Positions 50,245-62,929 of a DNA stretch of 64,000 bases are shown here, in pieces. Numbering within the stretch: the stretch's first letter is position 1; every line of letters starts with the position of its first letter. The position numbers were made by a program, and so were the translations under genes. Source of the DNA: Microglena sp. YARC (taxonomy: Eukaryota; Chlorophyta; Chlorophyceae; Chlamydomonadales; Chlamydomonadaceae); contig CM039466.1 of assembly GCA_022414725.1 (NCBI GenBank), positions 18,761,375-18,825,374 on the forward strand, written 5' to 3'. The notes below the pieces were generated by a model. It made no database searches, was not told the DNA's origin, and saw only the letters and a list, made by a program, of their open reading frames with translations.

Positions 50245-53200
50245 ATGGCGACTGGGATACCTTTGGCGACATCAACGATCGCTCCATTTTCAGGATATAT
50301 CAGTTCACTAAGTCTTGCAGTTGGAGATTTGCTGATTCCACGGTATCATACGGAGGCTCTCTCAAAAGATTCTGGTAGGAACACAAAGCAATAATTATGC
50401 TCTAGTTTCGTTCGAGCAAACCGAGGTCACAGTGAGGGATGCCAAGTTTTCCATGATGAACGACTCCGGCGGAGTGCAGCTCTGCCGCACAGGGGGATGT
50501 AAATGTACACCACAGGGTCCATCATCCCAGAATGCGACATGCAACGTGACCTTCGGATCTGATGCATCTCGATGGGAAAAGTATGTACGTCAGATAACTT
50601 AACCATGAGCGGCAAGGCCCAGCTGGGGTCCAATGTGTCCATGTCCAACGCTACAGGTAAGGGCAAAACATCTGGTCCCTCAGGGACGCTACTTGGGTGT
50701 TAACACCCCAACCGACCCAAGAACTTGACGTGAAACGGGTCCATCAAACGTGTCATCTAAACGTCACAATCAGAGTAGACGCTAGATGTCGGGCTATCAA
50801 CCACCTTTGCAGGACCACCCTACTGGTAAATTGGTGGCTGCCACCCTTTCCAATTCGTCTAACTGTTGACGGAGCCGACACCCTCGATAATACCTGCGGG
50901 TAACTGTGCTGCCACCCTTTCCAATTCTCTGACTGTTGACGGAGTCACCACCCTCGATAATACCTGGCTGTGGTAACTGGGGTGCTGCCACCGTCTAGTT
51001 CAATTCCCTAATAGTTGGCGGATCTGCCACTGCTAGGTGCCAACACTTTGTCGGTGACCGGTTGCATCCACCCTCTCCAATTTTCTGATGTGTCTGACGG
51101 CGCTACTACATTAACGCTAATACCTCTTTGTACCCTAATGGGTGACTGGTGCGCGACCCTGCCTTCTCAATTCCGATTTCTAACGGTCAGACGAGATAGC
51201 TACCATTTTGGCGACAGCCCTGCTTCATGGGTGCGTCCACGTTTTCAAACGACTGCTGGGTTTCTCAGCTATTCGCGAACAGTTCACCTTCGCTTAGTAA
51301 CGGTAGATTTCCGTCGGCAGCAAGTCAGCCGTTCGACTTAACGTCACCTACAATGTGTGAGCAACATTCGCTTTTGTCTTTGCATGCTTATTCCGAGAGG
51401 AGTTGCGCAGCAACTTGTTTGCTTGTTGCTTTGTGGGGAGGAGGGTGTCGGTTACTGGACAGTGCGGGAGCGAAACAGTGTTCTTTGGAGTGGCAAAACC
51501 TTGATTTGCGACGACTTGACTGTCGATAGCAACGTTTTGGGTATACAGCGTCGGGTAACCCAACCTGTCCAACGACTTGATCGTTACAGGCAACACATGT
51601 ATTGGCCTAGGATCTGGTGGTGCGCAGACATCGAAGGCAAGCTTTCCTATTGTAGCGAGTAGTCCGGTCTCCGGTGGGAGGTGGAGTTTTTTCTGTGGGG
51701 TGTCGTCATTGCCTCCAATGATTCGTTTACGTGTCGAGCAACTTTGCGGTTCAAGGAGTCACCAACGATTTGGGACGCACTCCTAGTGTGACCGGTGCAT
51801 CCACCCTCTCCAATACACTAACTGTCGACGGGTGCCACCTATTCTTGACAACTCCCTGTTTGTGACCGGCGCATCCACGCTCTCCATTCCCCTCACTGTG
51901 TCCGGAGCATGCCACTGTCGACAACTCCTTCTGGTGATCGGGGGCATCCACTCTGTCCAACACCCTAACGGTCGAATGACTATACTTGTGCCACTGTTCT
52001 CGACAATTCCATGCTTCGTGACTAGGCGCAGTCCACCCTCTCCAATTCCCTCAAAGTGGAAGCGGCGCCACCGACCCTCGCCAATACCCTGTTAGTGACC
52101 GGGGGAATCCACTCTGTCCAGCTCCGTCGACGTGTACTGGCCCAACCAGTCTTCAGAATGACCTCCTCGTGATTGGGAACTTCCACCTCTCTCCAATACC
52201 CTAACTGTCCGGAGCGACGGGTGCCACTATTCTCGACAACTCCCTGTTTGTGAACAGGCACATCCACTGCTCTCCCAATTCCCTCACTGTGTCGTGAGAT
52301 CGTTAGCGCGCGAGCCACTGTCGAACGGAACTCCCTTCTGGTTGATTCGGGGCATCCTACTCTGTCCAACACCCCTATAACGGTCGACGGGGCCTGTTCT
52401 CGACAATCCCTGTTTCGTGACCGGTGCCTCAACTTTCTCTTCACAACACAATGGCCCGTGACCAGCGTTCCGCAAGCTTCCTGAGCAACGTGAACCACCT
52501 TGGTGAACTGAGTGTGGACTCTATCACTTACAACCTGAGAAATCATCGTCATCTACTCGTACCGAGGAAGTTCGCAGCAACTTGTGGTGGAGGGTACTAG
52601 ATGGTTAGAAGCAACTTTAGGGGTGGAGGAGACTAGCACGCTCTCCTACGAGCTTTCACTGTTTTCATCGGCGACCCTGGTTTCTGAGAGTTCCACTTGT
52701 GACTGCTGAGCTAACTTGGAAGATTAGCGACTCTGCACCGCAAAAGCTCCAACAACATTTGGAATTATTAACCATTGTCCCTACCAGTCAATGCGCGAGT
52801 GGGCATATGTTGTATACCGTAGACATTAACGGTGACTATCAACTTCATAGGACGAGGTCTACCAAAAATGGCGATTCATGTTTTCAGTGGCTGGTAACTC
52901 CAACCCAAGTGGGGCCAACCCAATACATCAATATATCGAACGCCGCAAATATTATCAAAGCGTGAGCCCCTCAAAACCGCCACCCGACCGCCGGCGCTTG
53001 CATAGATATCTTGTATTCACCGTGCGATAAGGGACAAACTCGAGCATTCTTCATGAGCACAAACACTTCAGGTCTTAGGATGTCTACATCGTTAGTACCA
53101 TCTCGCAACAAATCTTCTGGCTATGGCACCTTACTAATCCAATCGCAAAAAACCGAGCCTAGAACGTTGTGGGATCCTGTTGCTGCGCATACTGATGGCG

Positions 53201-53529
53201 TTCTTGAGCGAGTGCCACAGCAAATTCAGCAGTCCGTCGTGTGCCAGTGAAGGCGTGCGATTTGGGACTTGTTGCGGCAGGAGTTCCAGCGCGTTCCGTT
53301 CTTCCGCCGGCGAGCTGTCGGGGGGGGCCCGCAAGTTCTACTTAACCTACACAACCGCACCGGATCCTCAACAAGGTTGAGCTGTTTGGGCCAGTGGTGC
53401 AATTGTCGACACCTACGCTGCGGTTGGAGGAAATCCGTCCCTGGTCCACGTGTCCAAGCAAGGAATCTCCCGCTGGTGCATGGAGAACGAAATGTGTACA
53501 TCACCTGCGCGGGGAGTAGGGAAGGGTGA
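50245..53529 (+). pseudogene. Second fibre-like gene, extensively decayed
   Basis: The ATG at 50245 gives 51 open codons (MATGIPLATSTIAPFSGYIS...), then stops. Downstream, short stretches in changing frames keep fibre-like wording: VTVRDAKFSMMN, LGVNTPTDPELDVK and, from 50840 to 52480, a degenerate repeat of about 72 bases. That repeat encodes variants of VTGASTLSNTLTVDGATTLDNSL, a motif of phage and giant-virus fibre proteins. 52700-53520 contains remnants of a non-repetitive C-terminal region (e.g. MLYTVDINGDY). Dozens of indels and stops are present, far more than in the fibre gene at 32.2 kb, so it was lost earlier. Confidence 0.65.
50840..52480 (+). repeat. Degenerate ~72-bp repeat array in the decayed fibre gene
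   Basis: Units of the form 'gtgaccggcgcatccac-ctctcc...ctcactgt...gccactgtcgacaactcc' start near 51790, 51863, 51934 and 52018. More diverged ones lie upstream. Unit length varies because of indels. Confidence 0.7.
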
Positions 53530-56500
53530 CGTTGTCGCCTCAAAAACATGCTGTCGGACACGAGCGCTCTCTTATGCTTCGGTTTTCGGCATGTGCATCA
53601 TTGTCCGTCGCGATAGCGGCAGCTGACCAAGGAAACTAGCCCCAGTGCCTCAGCAGTGGTCACTACAGACGAGGAGAGGACAGATATCAACTTATTTAAT
53701 AAGCGAACAAGGTTCATAAATAATACAGCAAATAATAAAAAGATACACTACAAATCTAAAGCAAACTATCACATATTTGCACTCGAACAACACAGGAGTA
53801 TTGGGATTCGAATCTCATCCAACACGATCGTGCCTCTCCGCTTTACTCGAATGGGCTTCTATGCAAACGTGTGCATGTGGGGGGCTCATGTCCTTTTACG
53901 AAAGCGGCTCAAATAGCGCGCACCACTAGCCTCCTGAACAGTTTGCTGTCTATGCTCCTCGTTCTAACGCGTTTGGGGTTTGGTCGGCGTCTTGTTTCTG
54001 TGGTGCTTCGCAATACAGAACTGCGAATGTCTTTCCTTCTCTGCCCCTAAACGCCTTGCCCCGCCTGCAGTTTTCTGAGCAATTACAGCCTTGACGTTCG
54101 AAGGTCGTGACGGCCTCGGTGATAGAGGACTAACGGGTGACATAGTGTGCGGATAGGCATTGAGTTCGCTGCTTTTTCGTATTATGGGCGTTGTTGGCTG
54201 TGGGTTTTATTCACGAGCCTGTCTACCCTGTGGACGTGCAGAGTAGTGTGGAAGGTGTTTCCATGAACGGTTCTAGCGAAGTGACGCCTCCGAGTCGTTA
54301 TCTTCTCAGACGCCCGTCATCAATGACTGCGCATGAGGCCCTTATTGGTGCTGGTACGACTTGATCGAGGTGTCTGTATACGATCATTGAGTACGTTGAA
54401 CAACACATGTAAGAAGAGCACACCATTGTATGCCATTGGTCGGTTTCATGCTCAGCTCAGGTTGAAAGCTCCTGTAATTGCCATGTTTGGACTCCTGTAT
54501 GCACGATAAGCAGATCTATCGACCTTGGTCTTTCTTTAATCTCCCGGACATTTATAGCTCCCTCCCAAATTATTTTATCCCGTGACCGAGAGGAGAGTGT
54601 GGTGTTGTCTCATACTCCTGACCATGCCCTGCATCTCGGTCCACTAGATTACTAACGCGCGCATCGCGATATGCAGTGGCTTGAAGTGCCGTTCGCCAAG
54701 GGTGGCGAGACCTTCTTTCGTGACCGTATTGCATCGTGAGGGTGACTTGGTGACCGTTTTGTCTTCCTTTTATCTGCGCGATAGGCCTGGTATGAGGACA
54801 ACCAGAACGTCTCTCTTTCGTGATGTAGGAGAACGCGTGTGGAATGACTTCATGATGGTTCGCATCTAGTCGCGAGCCCCATTTTAACGCTTAGTGCTCC
54901 GTCGCTACATTGCAGAGTCCAGACACAAGCGAATCCAGGGCGCATCTAGGATTCTGAGGTCCGCGGCCCTTGGGAGTTATTGTCATCAGCACGAAAGTCC
55001 TTTCTCCTTTGCGCCTCACTAGGTCATGTTGAAGACAAAATTCAATAGCGTCTCGCCACGATATACAGGGTAGATATAAAAGAAGTCAACGGGGTTTACA
55101 GTCGGAGACGCAATAAGTAAATCAGCTAAAAGGCGAGTACATATTTTTGCCCTTGTACTTTGTGGGACCGTTGACGATCCTTCAGTCCTACCATCTCTCT
55201 GCTTCTCAGCATGTTATGAGACCCGTCGATTTGGGACTGCTACTAAACGCAGTTACTCCAGTAGTGTACGTACGCGTCTGCATTCATGTGGCAGCGAAAA
55301 TATCGCTGCATTTCTTTAGATGAGCGCTTGAATTTTTTGTGTCAATCACCTGAAGACAGTGATCTGTATTGACAAGATCGGTTACAAATCTTGAATTTGG
55401 TGTCAACTATTCAAGAATCCCCATTATATTAGAGTTTTGTCCCGGAATTAAATCAAATGTTCCCTAGCTTGTGACATGCCATACTATTCGTACGGGGATA
55501 AATTCTACCTGTGATTCATATTATTATATAGCTATCCCAGTCGAATTGATTTTTGCAATTTACTGATGCATTACTCTACCAGAGGATGTAGGGGCAAGTT
55601 TATCGTGAGACATTCGAAGAGGAGTCGCTCCCTGATTGTTATCAACAGAGAAGTACTTGTTCTGTCGTTCGTATACCGCCAGCCTTCGCATCGTGTGTTT
55701 ATCGATGGACATTGAAGAGTCAATTGACGACCGACGTCATGTCTGTGTTGGCCCCATTGGGATGCTTATGTCTTACGGTTGTCCGTGGTTTGAAGGACCT
55801 AGATGCCCCCGCTTCGAAAACTTCGAAAAATGAACGGGGGGATATACGGACTCCACGTTCATCATATTATGCAAATTGATCGTTTGATGGATCTCTCTCC
55901 GCTTCGATATCCTTGTCCCTACAGGTTATATTGCTTGAGTCGTCTGACCTTGTTCGTATCTCTACAGCATTTTGTTGTTGTGTGTTGCGGGCCCCTCTGA
56001 GTGTCTTCTGCGTCATCCTCCATCGACGCTCCGTGGAATTGGCGCGAGGAGGTCGTCATTTTCATCCCTAGTTGTCCATTGTGTTTGTGACGCATAGTTT
56101 TTCCGCTGGTAGCTGTCTCGAGCCAGTATTGCTAGTAGAAGTGGGCTACTGACAACGCCTATAATAACACGTAAACCCTGTGTGCCCGCAATTGATCACT
56201 AATTACCGAACCTCGGAAGAGTACAAGATCCGACTACTACTGCATAAGAATACTTCATCTGAAACATCATAAATCACCATCGTTCGTGGGCTGTTATGGG
56301 TGAGTCTCCCGAGTTTCATGTGCTGTGTGTGAGCGCTGTGATCAGATGGGTAAACAACACTAGCGCTGGTGTGTAGGTGTGTTGCAGTACGTCGACGGAT
56401 GTTGGATGACAACGGCTAGATTTGATGACGGTGTGCTCCGTCTGTGGCTCCCATCGCGATGTCGATGTTAGAGAACATTCTTCCTGATGCCCGTATCGGA

Positions 56501-56589
56501 GTAGAGCCATCGACCCGGAGTGATGCGGTTGTTCAAGAGCTATACGTCCATACTCACGCCACAAGCTCTCTAGCGCCTGCTTCTGAATC
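53530..56589. other. About 3 kb without a recognisable gene
   Basis: Frames are below 90 codons and show no pattern. Short stretches near 53650-53900 and 55690-55830 have protein-like codons but no family. No repeats, hairpins of note or transposon ends were found. It could be strongly decayed viral DNA or host intergenic sequence. Confidence 0.4.
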
Positions 56590-56676
56590 CGCATCGACTT
56601 CGGTTCTGGTGACTCGTGCATCGACTTCGGCTTCTGTCTCCGCATCGACTTCGGCTTCTAGCTCTGCATCGACTTT
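56590..56676. repeat. 24-27-bp tandem repeat running into the assembly gap
   Basis: 'gcatcgacttcggcttctgt' units (27, 24 and 24 bases, then the start of a fourth) encode Ser/Ala/Thr-rich sequence and continue into the N run. An unresolved repeat is the probable cause of the gap. Confidence 0.85.
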
Positions 56677-57676
56677 NNNNNNNNNNNNNNNNNNNNNNNN
56701 NNNNNNNNNNNNNNNNNNNNNNNNNNNNNNNNNNNNNNNNNNNNNNNNNNNNNNNNNNNNNNNNNNNNNNNNNNNNNNNNNNNNNNNNNNNNNNNNNNNN
56801 NNNNNNNNNNNNNNNNNNNNNNNNNNNNNNNNNNNNNNNNNNNNNNNNNNNNNNNNNNNNNNNNNNNNNNNNNNNNNNNNNNNNNNNNNNNNNNNNNNNN
56901 NNNNNNNNNNNNNNNNNNNNNNNNNNNNNNNNNNNNNNNNNNNNNNNNNNNNNNNNNNNNNNNNNNNNNNNNNNNNNNNNNNNNNNNNNNNNNNNNNNNN
57001 NNNNNNNNNNNNNNNNNNNNNNNNNNNNNNNNNNNNNNNNNNNNNNNNNNNNNNNNNNNNNNNNNNNNNNNNNNNNNNNNNNNNNNNNNNNNNNNNNNNN
57101 NNNNNNNNNNNNNNNNNNNNNNNNNNNNNNNNNNNNNNNNNNNNNNNNNNNNNNNNNNNNNNNNNNNNNNNNNNNNNNNNNNNNNNNNNNNNNNNNNNNN
57201 NNNNNNNNNNNNNNNNNNNNNNNNNNNNNNNNNNNNNNNNNNNNNNNNNNNNNNNNNNNNNNNNNNNNNNNNNNNNNNNNNNNNNNNNNNNNNNNNNNNN
57301 NNNNNNNNNNNNNNNNNNNNNNNNNNNNNNNNNNNNNNNNNNNNNNNNNNNNNNNNNNNNNNNNNNNNNNNNNNNNNNNNNNNNNNNNNNNNNNNNNNNN
57401 NNNNNNNNNNNNNNNNNNNNNNNNNNNNNNNNNNNNNNNNNNNNNNNNNNNNNNNNNNNNNNNNNNNNNNNNNNNNNNNNNNNNNNNNNNNNNNNNNNNN
57501 NNNNNNNNNNNNNNNNNNNNNNNNNNNNNNNNNNNNNNNNNNNNNNNNNNNNNNNNNNNNNNNNNNNNNNNNNNNNNNNNNNNNNNNNNNNNNNNNNNNN
57601 NNNNNNNNNNNNNNNNNNNNNNNNNNNNNNNNNNNNNNNNNNNNNNNNNNNNNNNNNNNNNNNNNNNNNNNNNNNN
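56677..57676. other. Assembly gap (1000 N)
   Basis: Exactly 1000 N, gap of unknown true size. Frames that cross it have no meaning. Confidence 0.98.
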
Positions 57677-57999
57677 GAGGTCCGGGACAGTCTCAAGCGT
57701 GTGTTACGCGTCACGCCGAGCGCGTTTTCTGTTGCGCAGATTGATTTTGATTTGTCAAAAAAAAGTGCTAAAGGAATAAGTAGTTTCATGTTATATTGAG
57801 TCGTAAACGAACATCGGTTTGATCACAAGATTTGTACGACTATGCGAATTTCACAATGGCCCATTTCTGCATGTTATCGATCCATGCGTAAACGCACTGG
57901 ACGAGTACGGATAACCTACATACGCCAGTGTCATGCTGTCTGGCATATGCCGACGGAACCTGCCGTCCACCAGAGGATTGAGGCCATCCGACTTTTTCG
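57677..57999. other. Nothing recognised after the gap
   Basis: A frame on the minus strand (58069-57851) has ordinary composition, but no pattern I know. No repeats. Confidence 0.3.
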
Positions 58000-58493
58000 A
58001 TGAGAAGTTCAAGTCAAGTGGATCGCGCAGAACGGAGATCCAGACATTCGCGAACAGTGTCAAACGCATTGGTGTGTGTTAGTCGCAGGACTGCAAGCGT
58101 CAAGGCTTCTTCAGCCGCCACCCCGATCGCCAACCCGGTTGCGCCTGGCTCACCCAAGGGTATCTCGGACTTTGATGACGACGAGTTTGAGACCCCCACG
58201 CAACATGAAAACCCATGGAGGACTTCTCGATCGAACATCCCACCATACAACGAAAGAACATCGTGACACCCATTCGACCACCCGTAAAGATGCCGCCGCC
58301 CCCCCCCCAAAGAAGTCTTTCAAAGAAGACGACGACACGGTCGTCCCAGAGGAAAAACGACGACACGGTGGTCCCAGAGAAGAACGACGAACACGGTGTC
58401 CCAGGAGAAGAACGACGACACGACTGGTTCCCAGAGATAGAACGGACGACACGGTACCCAGAGAAGAACGTACGACACGTTCGCGTCAGCTGA
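58000..58493 (+). pseudogene. Acidic/basic repeat protein fragment, one frameshift
   Basis: The frame from 58000 reads ANPVAPGSPKGISDFDDDEF and then runs out. Shifting frame at about 58210 gives a Pro-rich stretch (VKMPPPPPQRSLSKKTTT) and charged repeats NDDTVVPEKN. The join reads naturally, but all three frames are open over the repeat, so assignment is weak. No family is recognised. Confidence 0.3.
58325..58480. repeat. Degenerate ~27-30-bp tandem repeat
   Basis: About five or six units built on 'acgacacggtggtcccagag' with 'aagaacg' linkers, each with small indels. Confidence 0.8.
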
Positions 58494-58753
58494 ACAAAGT
58501 ACGAACACGATGATGACAGCATTCCCATCATTCTTCCAAGTATCTGCAATCGATGTTGGTAATGAGTACAAGGCAGTTACATCCGCTCATGTTGGCAGAC
58601 ATACACAAAACTGTTGCAGGAGATGAACGACCAAATCACGTCTTTGTTGCGCCCCATCGTGCTCAAGATGTAGAGTGTATGTCCAACGCGGTCGCTGAGT
58701 GCGCACAAATGATGCACGTAAAAACGTACCAATAGAAGTGCGACAAACTATTA

Positions 58754-58827
58754 CAGTCAACGAATCAAATCCGCTTGCAAAATGAATACGCATCGTGTAC
58801 GCACCTTTTTGCTGTTTCGCCCGACTG
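58754..58827. mobile_element. 74-bp miniature element (MITE) with Fanzor-mariner ends
   Basis: Flanked by TA on both sides (58752-58753 and 58828-58829). The left end 'cagtcaacgaatcaaatccg' matches the left terminal repeat of copy C with small gaps. The right end 'tgctgtttcgcccgactg' matches the right repeat. The middle 'aaatgaatacgcatcgtgta' corresponds to the left subterminal sequence (40501-40520). It therefore looks like a non-autonomous derivative. Confidence 0.68.
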
Positions 58828-58829
58828 TA

Positions 58830-60039
58830 GTGAAGTAGTGGCCATACACAATAGACGTCTCATTCCGTTAGGAGTGTTCATCAGTTTTCCATACTTGGAA
58901 TAGCATGGTGTTTCATGGGATAGATGTTGTCACACATTGCCAACTGGACCATTCATCCATGTTCCGAATATGCCTTTGAAAACCGACAATCCCTCGTGTA
59001 GGCGGTACTCGAAGAACCTCTTTATCATCATGATTTTACAATGACAAACCCTTAAAACTGTAAAAAGATGATCGTTTGCATGCAGAGTCGCATGATTATG
59101 TCGGGAGCATGAAGGCGCTATCAATGACAAACGTGTTTGATGACTTGGACATATGATGTAACATTGACAATCACATGCTACAAGGAATGATGACCTGGAT
59201 GATCAATGTCGGGAGTACCAAGAATATGAGGAGCGAAGCTGACTAAACTTGACCTCTGGGTGTTTCACAAGAACATCGTCTAATCCAGGTGGCATTGGTT
59301 CGTTCATGTGTTCACATGCACCTTGCGCATGTAGTGCTCTGCAAATAATGTTATTCAAGTGACCGTACAGATATCAAAAGCTGTGTTATTGTTCGGTATA
59401 ATCTTGATCATTGAAATGATTATACAGCATGCTGCCAATCCAACAACCTGACTGATGGTATGCACGAATTCTGCCAGTATTGTCAAAAATCCTTTGGAAC
59501 GAAAGACGGTGTCGAACCCACCGTTGCTTATTCAACAGCAGAGCGACCAGCTTCCGTCATCGTCCTCCGTCACAACATTGACGCTCAACGTAATTGTTCC
59601 AAATCATGCGGTTCCACAATACGCTGAAAGTCAAGAAAAATCTTCCACGACATTTGAGTAAAGATCATCCGAAATAGTAGGGTAAGAAATCGTTATCAAA
59701 TTCTCCGAACTTTTTCAGAGATGCAGAAGTCCTACGAGCGACCCGATTAAGTTGTCAACGAAACTTTATTGAAGCTCCTTCTCACGTTGGTTCTTCAAAC
59801 AAATTTCGAAAAGGCCTCTCACCACCACACACTGACTTGCGAAAAGCCCGATGGAGTCGTATTAACCCTGAACACAAACCAATCACCACTCCCTTGTTTG
59901 ACCCCTCTCTTTTTTATGTAATCGTCCAAGGCCAAAAACTTTTTATTATGGGAGGGCCTTCACCTGGGAGCCTTGGCCTCGTTCGGTGACTCTCCAGTGG
60001 GCTCTACGCATAGGCCTGTTTTCCAATAAAAAATTAAAT
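58830..60039. other. No convincing gene
   Basis: A stretch near 59770-59980 has a protein-like open frame without start (RINPEHKPITTPLFDPSLFY), possibly a gene fragment. The rest shows nothing. Confidence 0.3.
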
Positions 60040-60250
60040 CTGACGGTTTGTTTTTTTTTGCTTCTGTCCTTTATCAAAACTTTATTTGGTCTTCCTCAGC
60101 CTTTCTTAAGCTTCTTTTTTTCTCGTTATCTTCGTTTTTTTCGTTTTTTTATCTTCTTCTTTATTTGTTTCTGTATTCCCCTTTCTTTTTCTTCATCTGT
60201 TTTCTTTTAAAAAAGCCTACGCCCGAACAAACCTTTATCCTACGTTTTAT
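60040..60250. repeat. T-rich polypyrimidine tract
   Basis: About 200 bases dominated by runs of T and C on the plus strand (gtttttttttt, cttctttttttctcg). Apparent hydrophobic frames here are composition artefacts. Confidence 0.8.
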
Positions 60251-60269
60251 TTCTCCACCATCTATTGTT

Positions 60270-60715
60270 GGCTCCAGGGGGGGCTTCCATCCTTCAGCGG
60301 CTCCATCGGTTCCAAGGGCTTCATGTTTTTTAGTGTCTACAACGTCTCCAAGAGGATCCAGGGGCTCCAGGGGGATCAGAGGCTCCTAGAGGGCGACTTC
60401 AGGGGCTCCAGTGTCTCCATGGGATCCAGAGTCTTCCAGCGGCTCCAGGGGAATCCAGACGGTCTTCCAGGCGGCGGCTACAAGCGGCTCCATGGCATTA
60501 CAGCGCGCTCTCCCACCACCGGATCCAATAGGCATCACCAATAGCTTCACCACCTTGATCCATAGGCTCCACCATAGGCTTCACCACCTGATTCCAAGGC
60601 TTTCACCACCTGATCCCATAGGGCTCCACACCTGATCATATGCTCACCACCTGATCCATCGGCTTCCACACTGATCCATAGGCTCCACCATCGGCTCCAA
60701 CACCTGACTCCCAGC
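60270..60715. repeat. Degenerate minisatellite 'ggctcca...'
   Basis: Roughly 15-18-base units: 'ggctccagggggatcag' types in the first half, 'cataggctccaccacctgatc' types (split: cataggctccac / cacctgatc) in the second. Unit length drifts, and frames across it are not meaningful. Confidence 0.75.
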
Positions 60716-62300
60716 TTTTGTCTTTAGAGATACTTACAATGGCATACTTAATACCGAATCCATTTTTGATGTAGTAACTTCGGGACCTCCTGGATCTTGT
60801 TCTCTAAAAGTTACCTTATGCGACAAGTTCCTTCACAATAGTTCTTTTCACTTCGGACTATAATAGTGTTGTTGGACATATCATAAGAACCACGAATGGA
60901 AGGTTTTGTCATCCTTTGCCTCCACTGATGTTCTCTCGAAACGTCGAAGGTTGATTACATCATGTTGTACACCTGATCAAATTTGTTTCCATGAGGTCTT
61001 ACGTGTATTTTACTTCAATCCTTCAAATATCCAAAGGTGTATCTTACAAAAGGCCGCAACGTTTTTGCAATTTTCGAGAAAAATGATATTGGCGATCGCT
61101 GATATTCATAAGCATTTACTCTATCTCTGATATCATCGTCAGTCATCTTGGAGGTTATGACATTAGCGGAATCACTGTATACCCCAATATTTTTGGTCTA
61201 CACTGATATGGCGTTCCATTATACTGGATACGCTCGTGATAGCCTTGGTTAGTTTCGAGCAGAGAATGGTAATAGAAATTGATGGTACTTGATTTCATTA
61301 ATCGATCTGACCTTTCGTGTTCAGGTAGTGTCTTAAAATTCTCTTACTGACATGGCAAGGATTTGAACGTCTTGGAAGAAAAAGCATGGTGGGAGGGAAT
61401 GCATGCAAACGATATTTGTTCTCCACCAAGCAAGTATTGATTATGTCTGACTCAAGTTGAGTTCGGTTGCAATCGCCAGGTTATCAATACAACACAGACG
61501 ATGCCAGCGCTTAGATTGGTATTGCTTTGAATACCACCGTATATCTCTGAATTTTCTCAAGTCACCGTATCTAATCAATAACCGGAAAGCGACTCCAAGC
61601 AATCCTCCGTACGGTCCGTCCCACATTTGCAAATTGTTTAGTCCAATCAATGCTCACTGACAACCGACTTGGTTCTATTGAATGTATTTAGTCACGTCTG
61701 TGGTTCGAATTTGTCTATGAAAGCTCCTAAGAATACCGTATTGATTACTGCTTATTGTGTCTTCTCGATTATATTTTGATCGCCCGTTGTCAGTTTGCTG
61801 CCACGCAAGCCCGGCTTTAATGAAACATCACGTCGTCGCAGCACCTCGCGAACCAAATATTAGTTTACAAAGTTCCCCAACTCATGTTGTCCCCTGTCAC
61901 CGCCAAAGAAGGTTGTCCAAGCATCAAAGGTTCCTTCATGATATCGGAATGAACTTCGCTCATTCAAGTTGGTCACGAAACACCCTTTTCAGTACTCTTG
62001 TCAGTTAATACCTGTATCCCTATTACAGAGCTACGAGGAAGCTAATAACGTCCCAATATATCATTAGTGTGAGTATGAATCCAACTCACGCTTTAAAACG
62101 CCAAAATATCCATTAACAGCGGTCGATCTTATCAAACAACAAACGGTTCTGATGTGGTTAACACCCAACCACTCGTTTGACGGGGTTCTGACTTTGTCGA
62201 TTCTGAAGATCGGAATGATCATCGTTAGGAGGTAGATGTAGAGATAGCATCAGTCAGTGTTCGAAAAAAAACTAGCTCCTTCGCGCGGGTTCCACCTCTC
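60716..62300. other. No convincing gene
   Basis: Frames up to about 80 codons without recognisable pattern, and no transposon ends or hairpins of note. Confidence 0.35.
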
Positions 62301-62389
62301 CCATGGTTCAAGTGACAACGGAATGGTCAAACAAAGTTCTTGGAGTGCCAGCCATCTTCTCCAGTGACGAGTGCTTGTTCAACATCATC

Positions 62390-62830
62390 TCAGTGCCAGA
62401 AGGACAGCCAACAAGCACAACATCATTCTCCAGTGCCAAGAAGGCGACAGTGTCAACATCCGATCCGCGGACCCTTCTGGCACTGGAGCATGATGTTGTC
62501 GCTGTTTGCGTCCTTCTGTCAACTGAATGATGTTGTCTCTGTTTGCGTGTCCCTTCTGGCACTGGAGATGATGTTGTCGCTGTTGCTGTCCCTTCTGTCA
62601 GCTGGAGATGATGTTGTCGCTGTTTGGCTGTCCCTTCTGTCCACTGGAGATTGATGTTGTCCGCTGTTGCTGTCCTCTTCTGGCACTGAGTTTCGATGTG
62701 TTCGCTCTGTTCTGTTCCCTCTGGCACTGGAGATGATGGTTGGGCGCTGTTGCTGCCCCCGATCGGAATGTCTGGTACACTGTCGTTGCTGTCCCTTTCT
62801 GGCACTGGAAGATGATGGTGCGCTGGTTGG
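62390..62830. repeat. Degenerate ~48-bp tandem repeat
   Basis: Units built on 'cccttctggcactggagatg' followed by 'atgttgtcgctgttgctgt', eight or nine copies with indels. On the minus strand it keeps a 206-codon frame (SSPVPEGT...QRQHH units) partly open, but that is probably repeat-driven. Confidence 0.85.
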
Positions 62831-62929
62831 CTGGCCCTGGGAGCCCTCTCTTCTCTTTCTTGCGTTAGGTTACTCATGTCCCTGATGGGGAAAGATGCCT
62901 GTAAACGAACTGTAACATGATTACACATT

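Noticed and set aside
60048..60389. A hydrophobic, membrane-protein-like frame
   Set aside because: It is produced by a polypyrimidine tract (Phe/Leu/Ser codons) followed by a minisatellite, with no start or conserved pattern.
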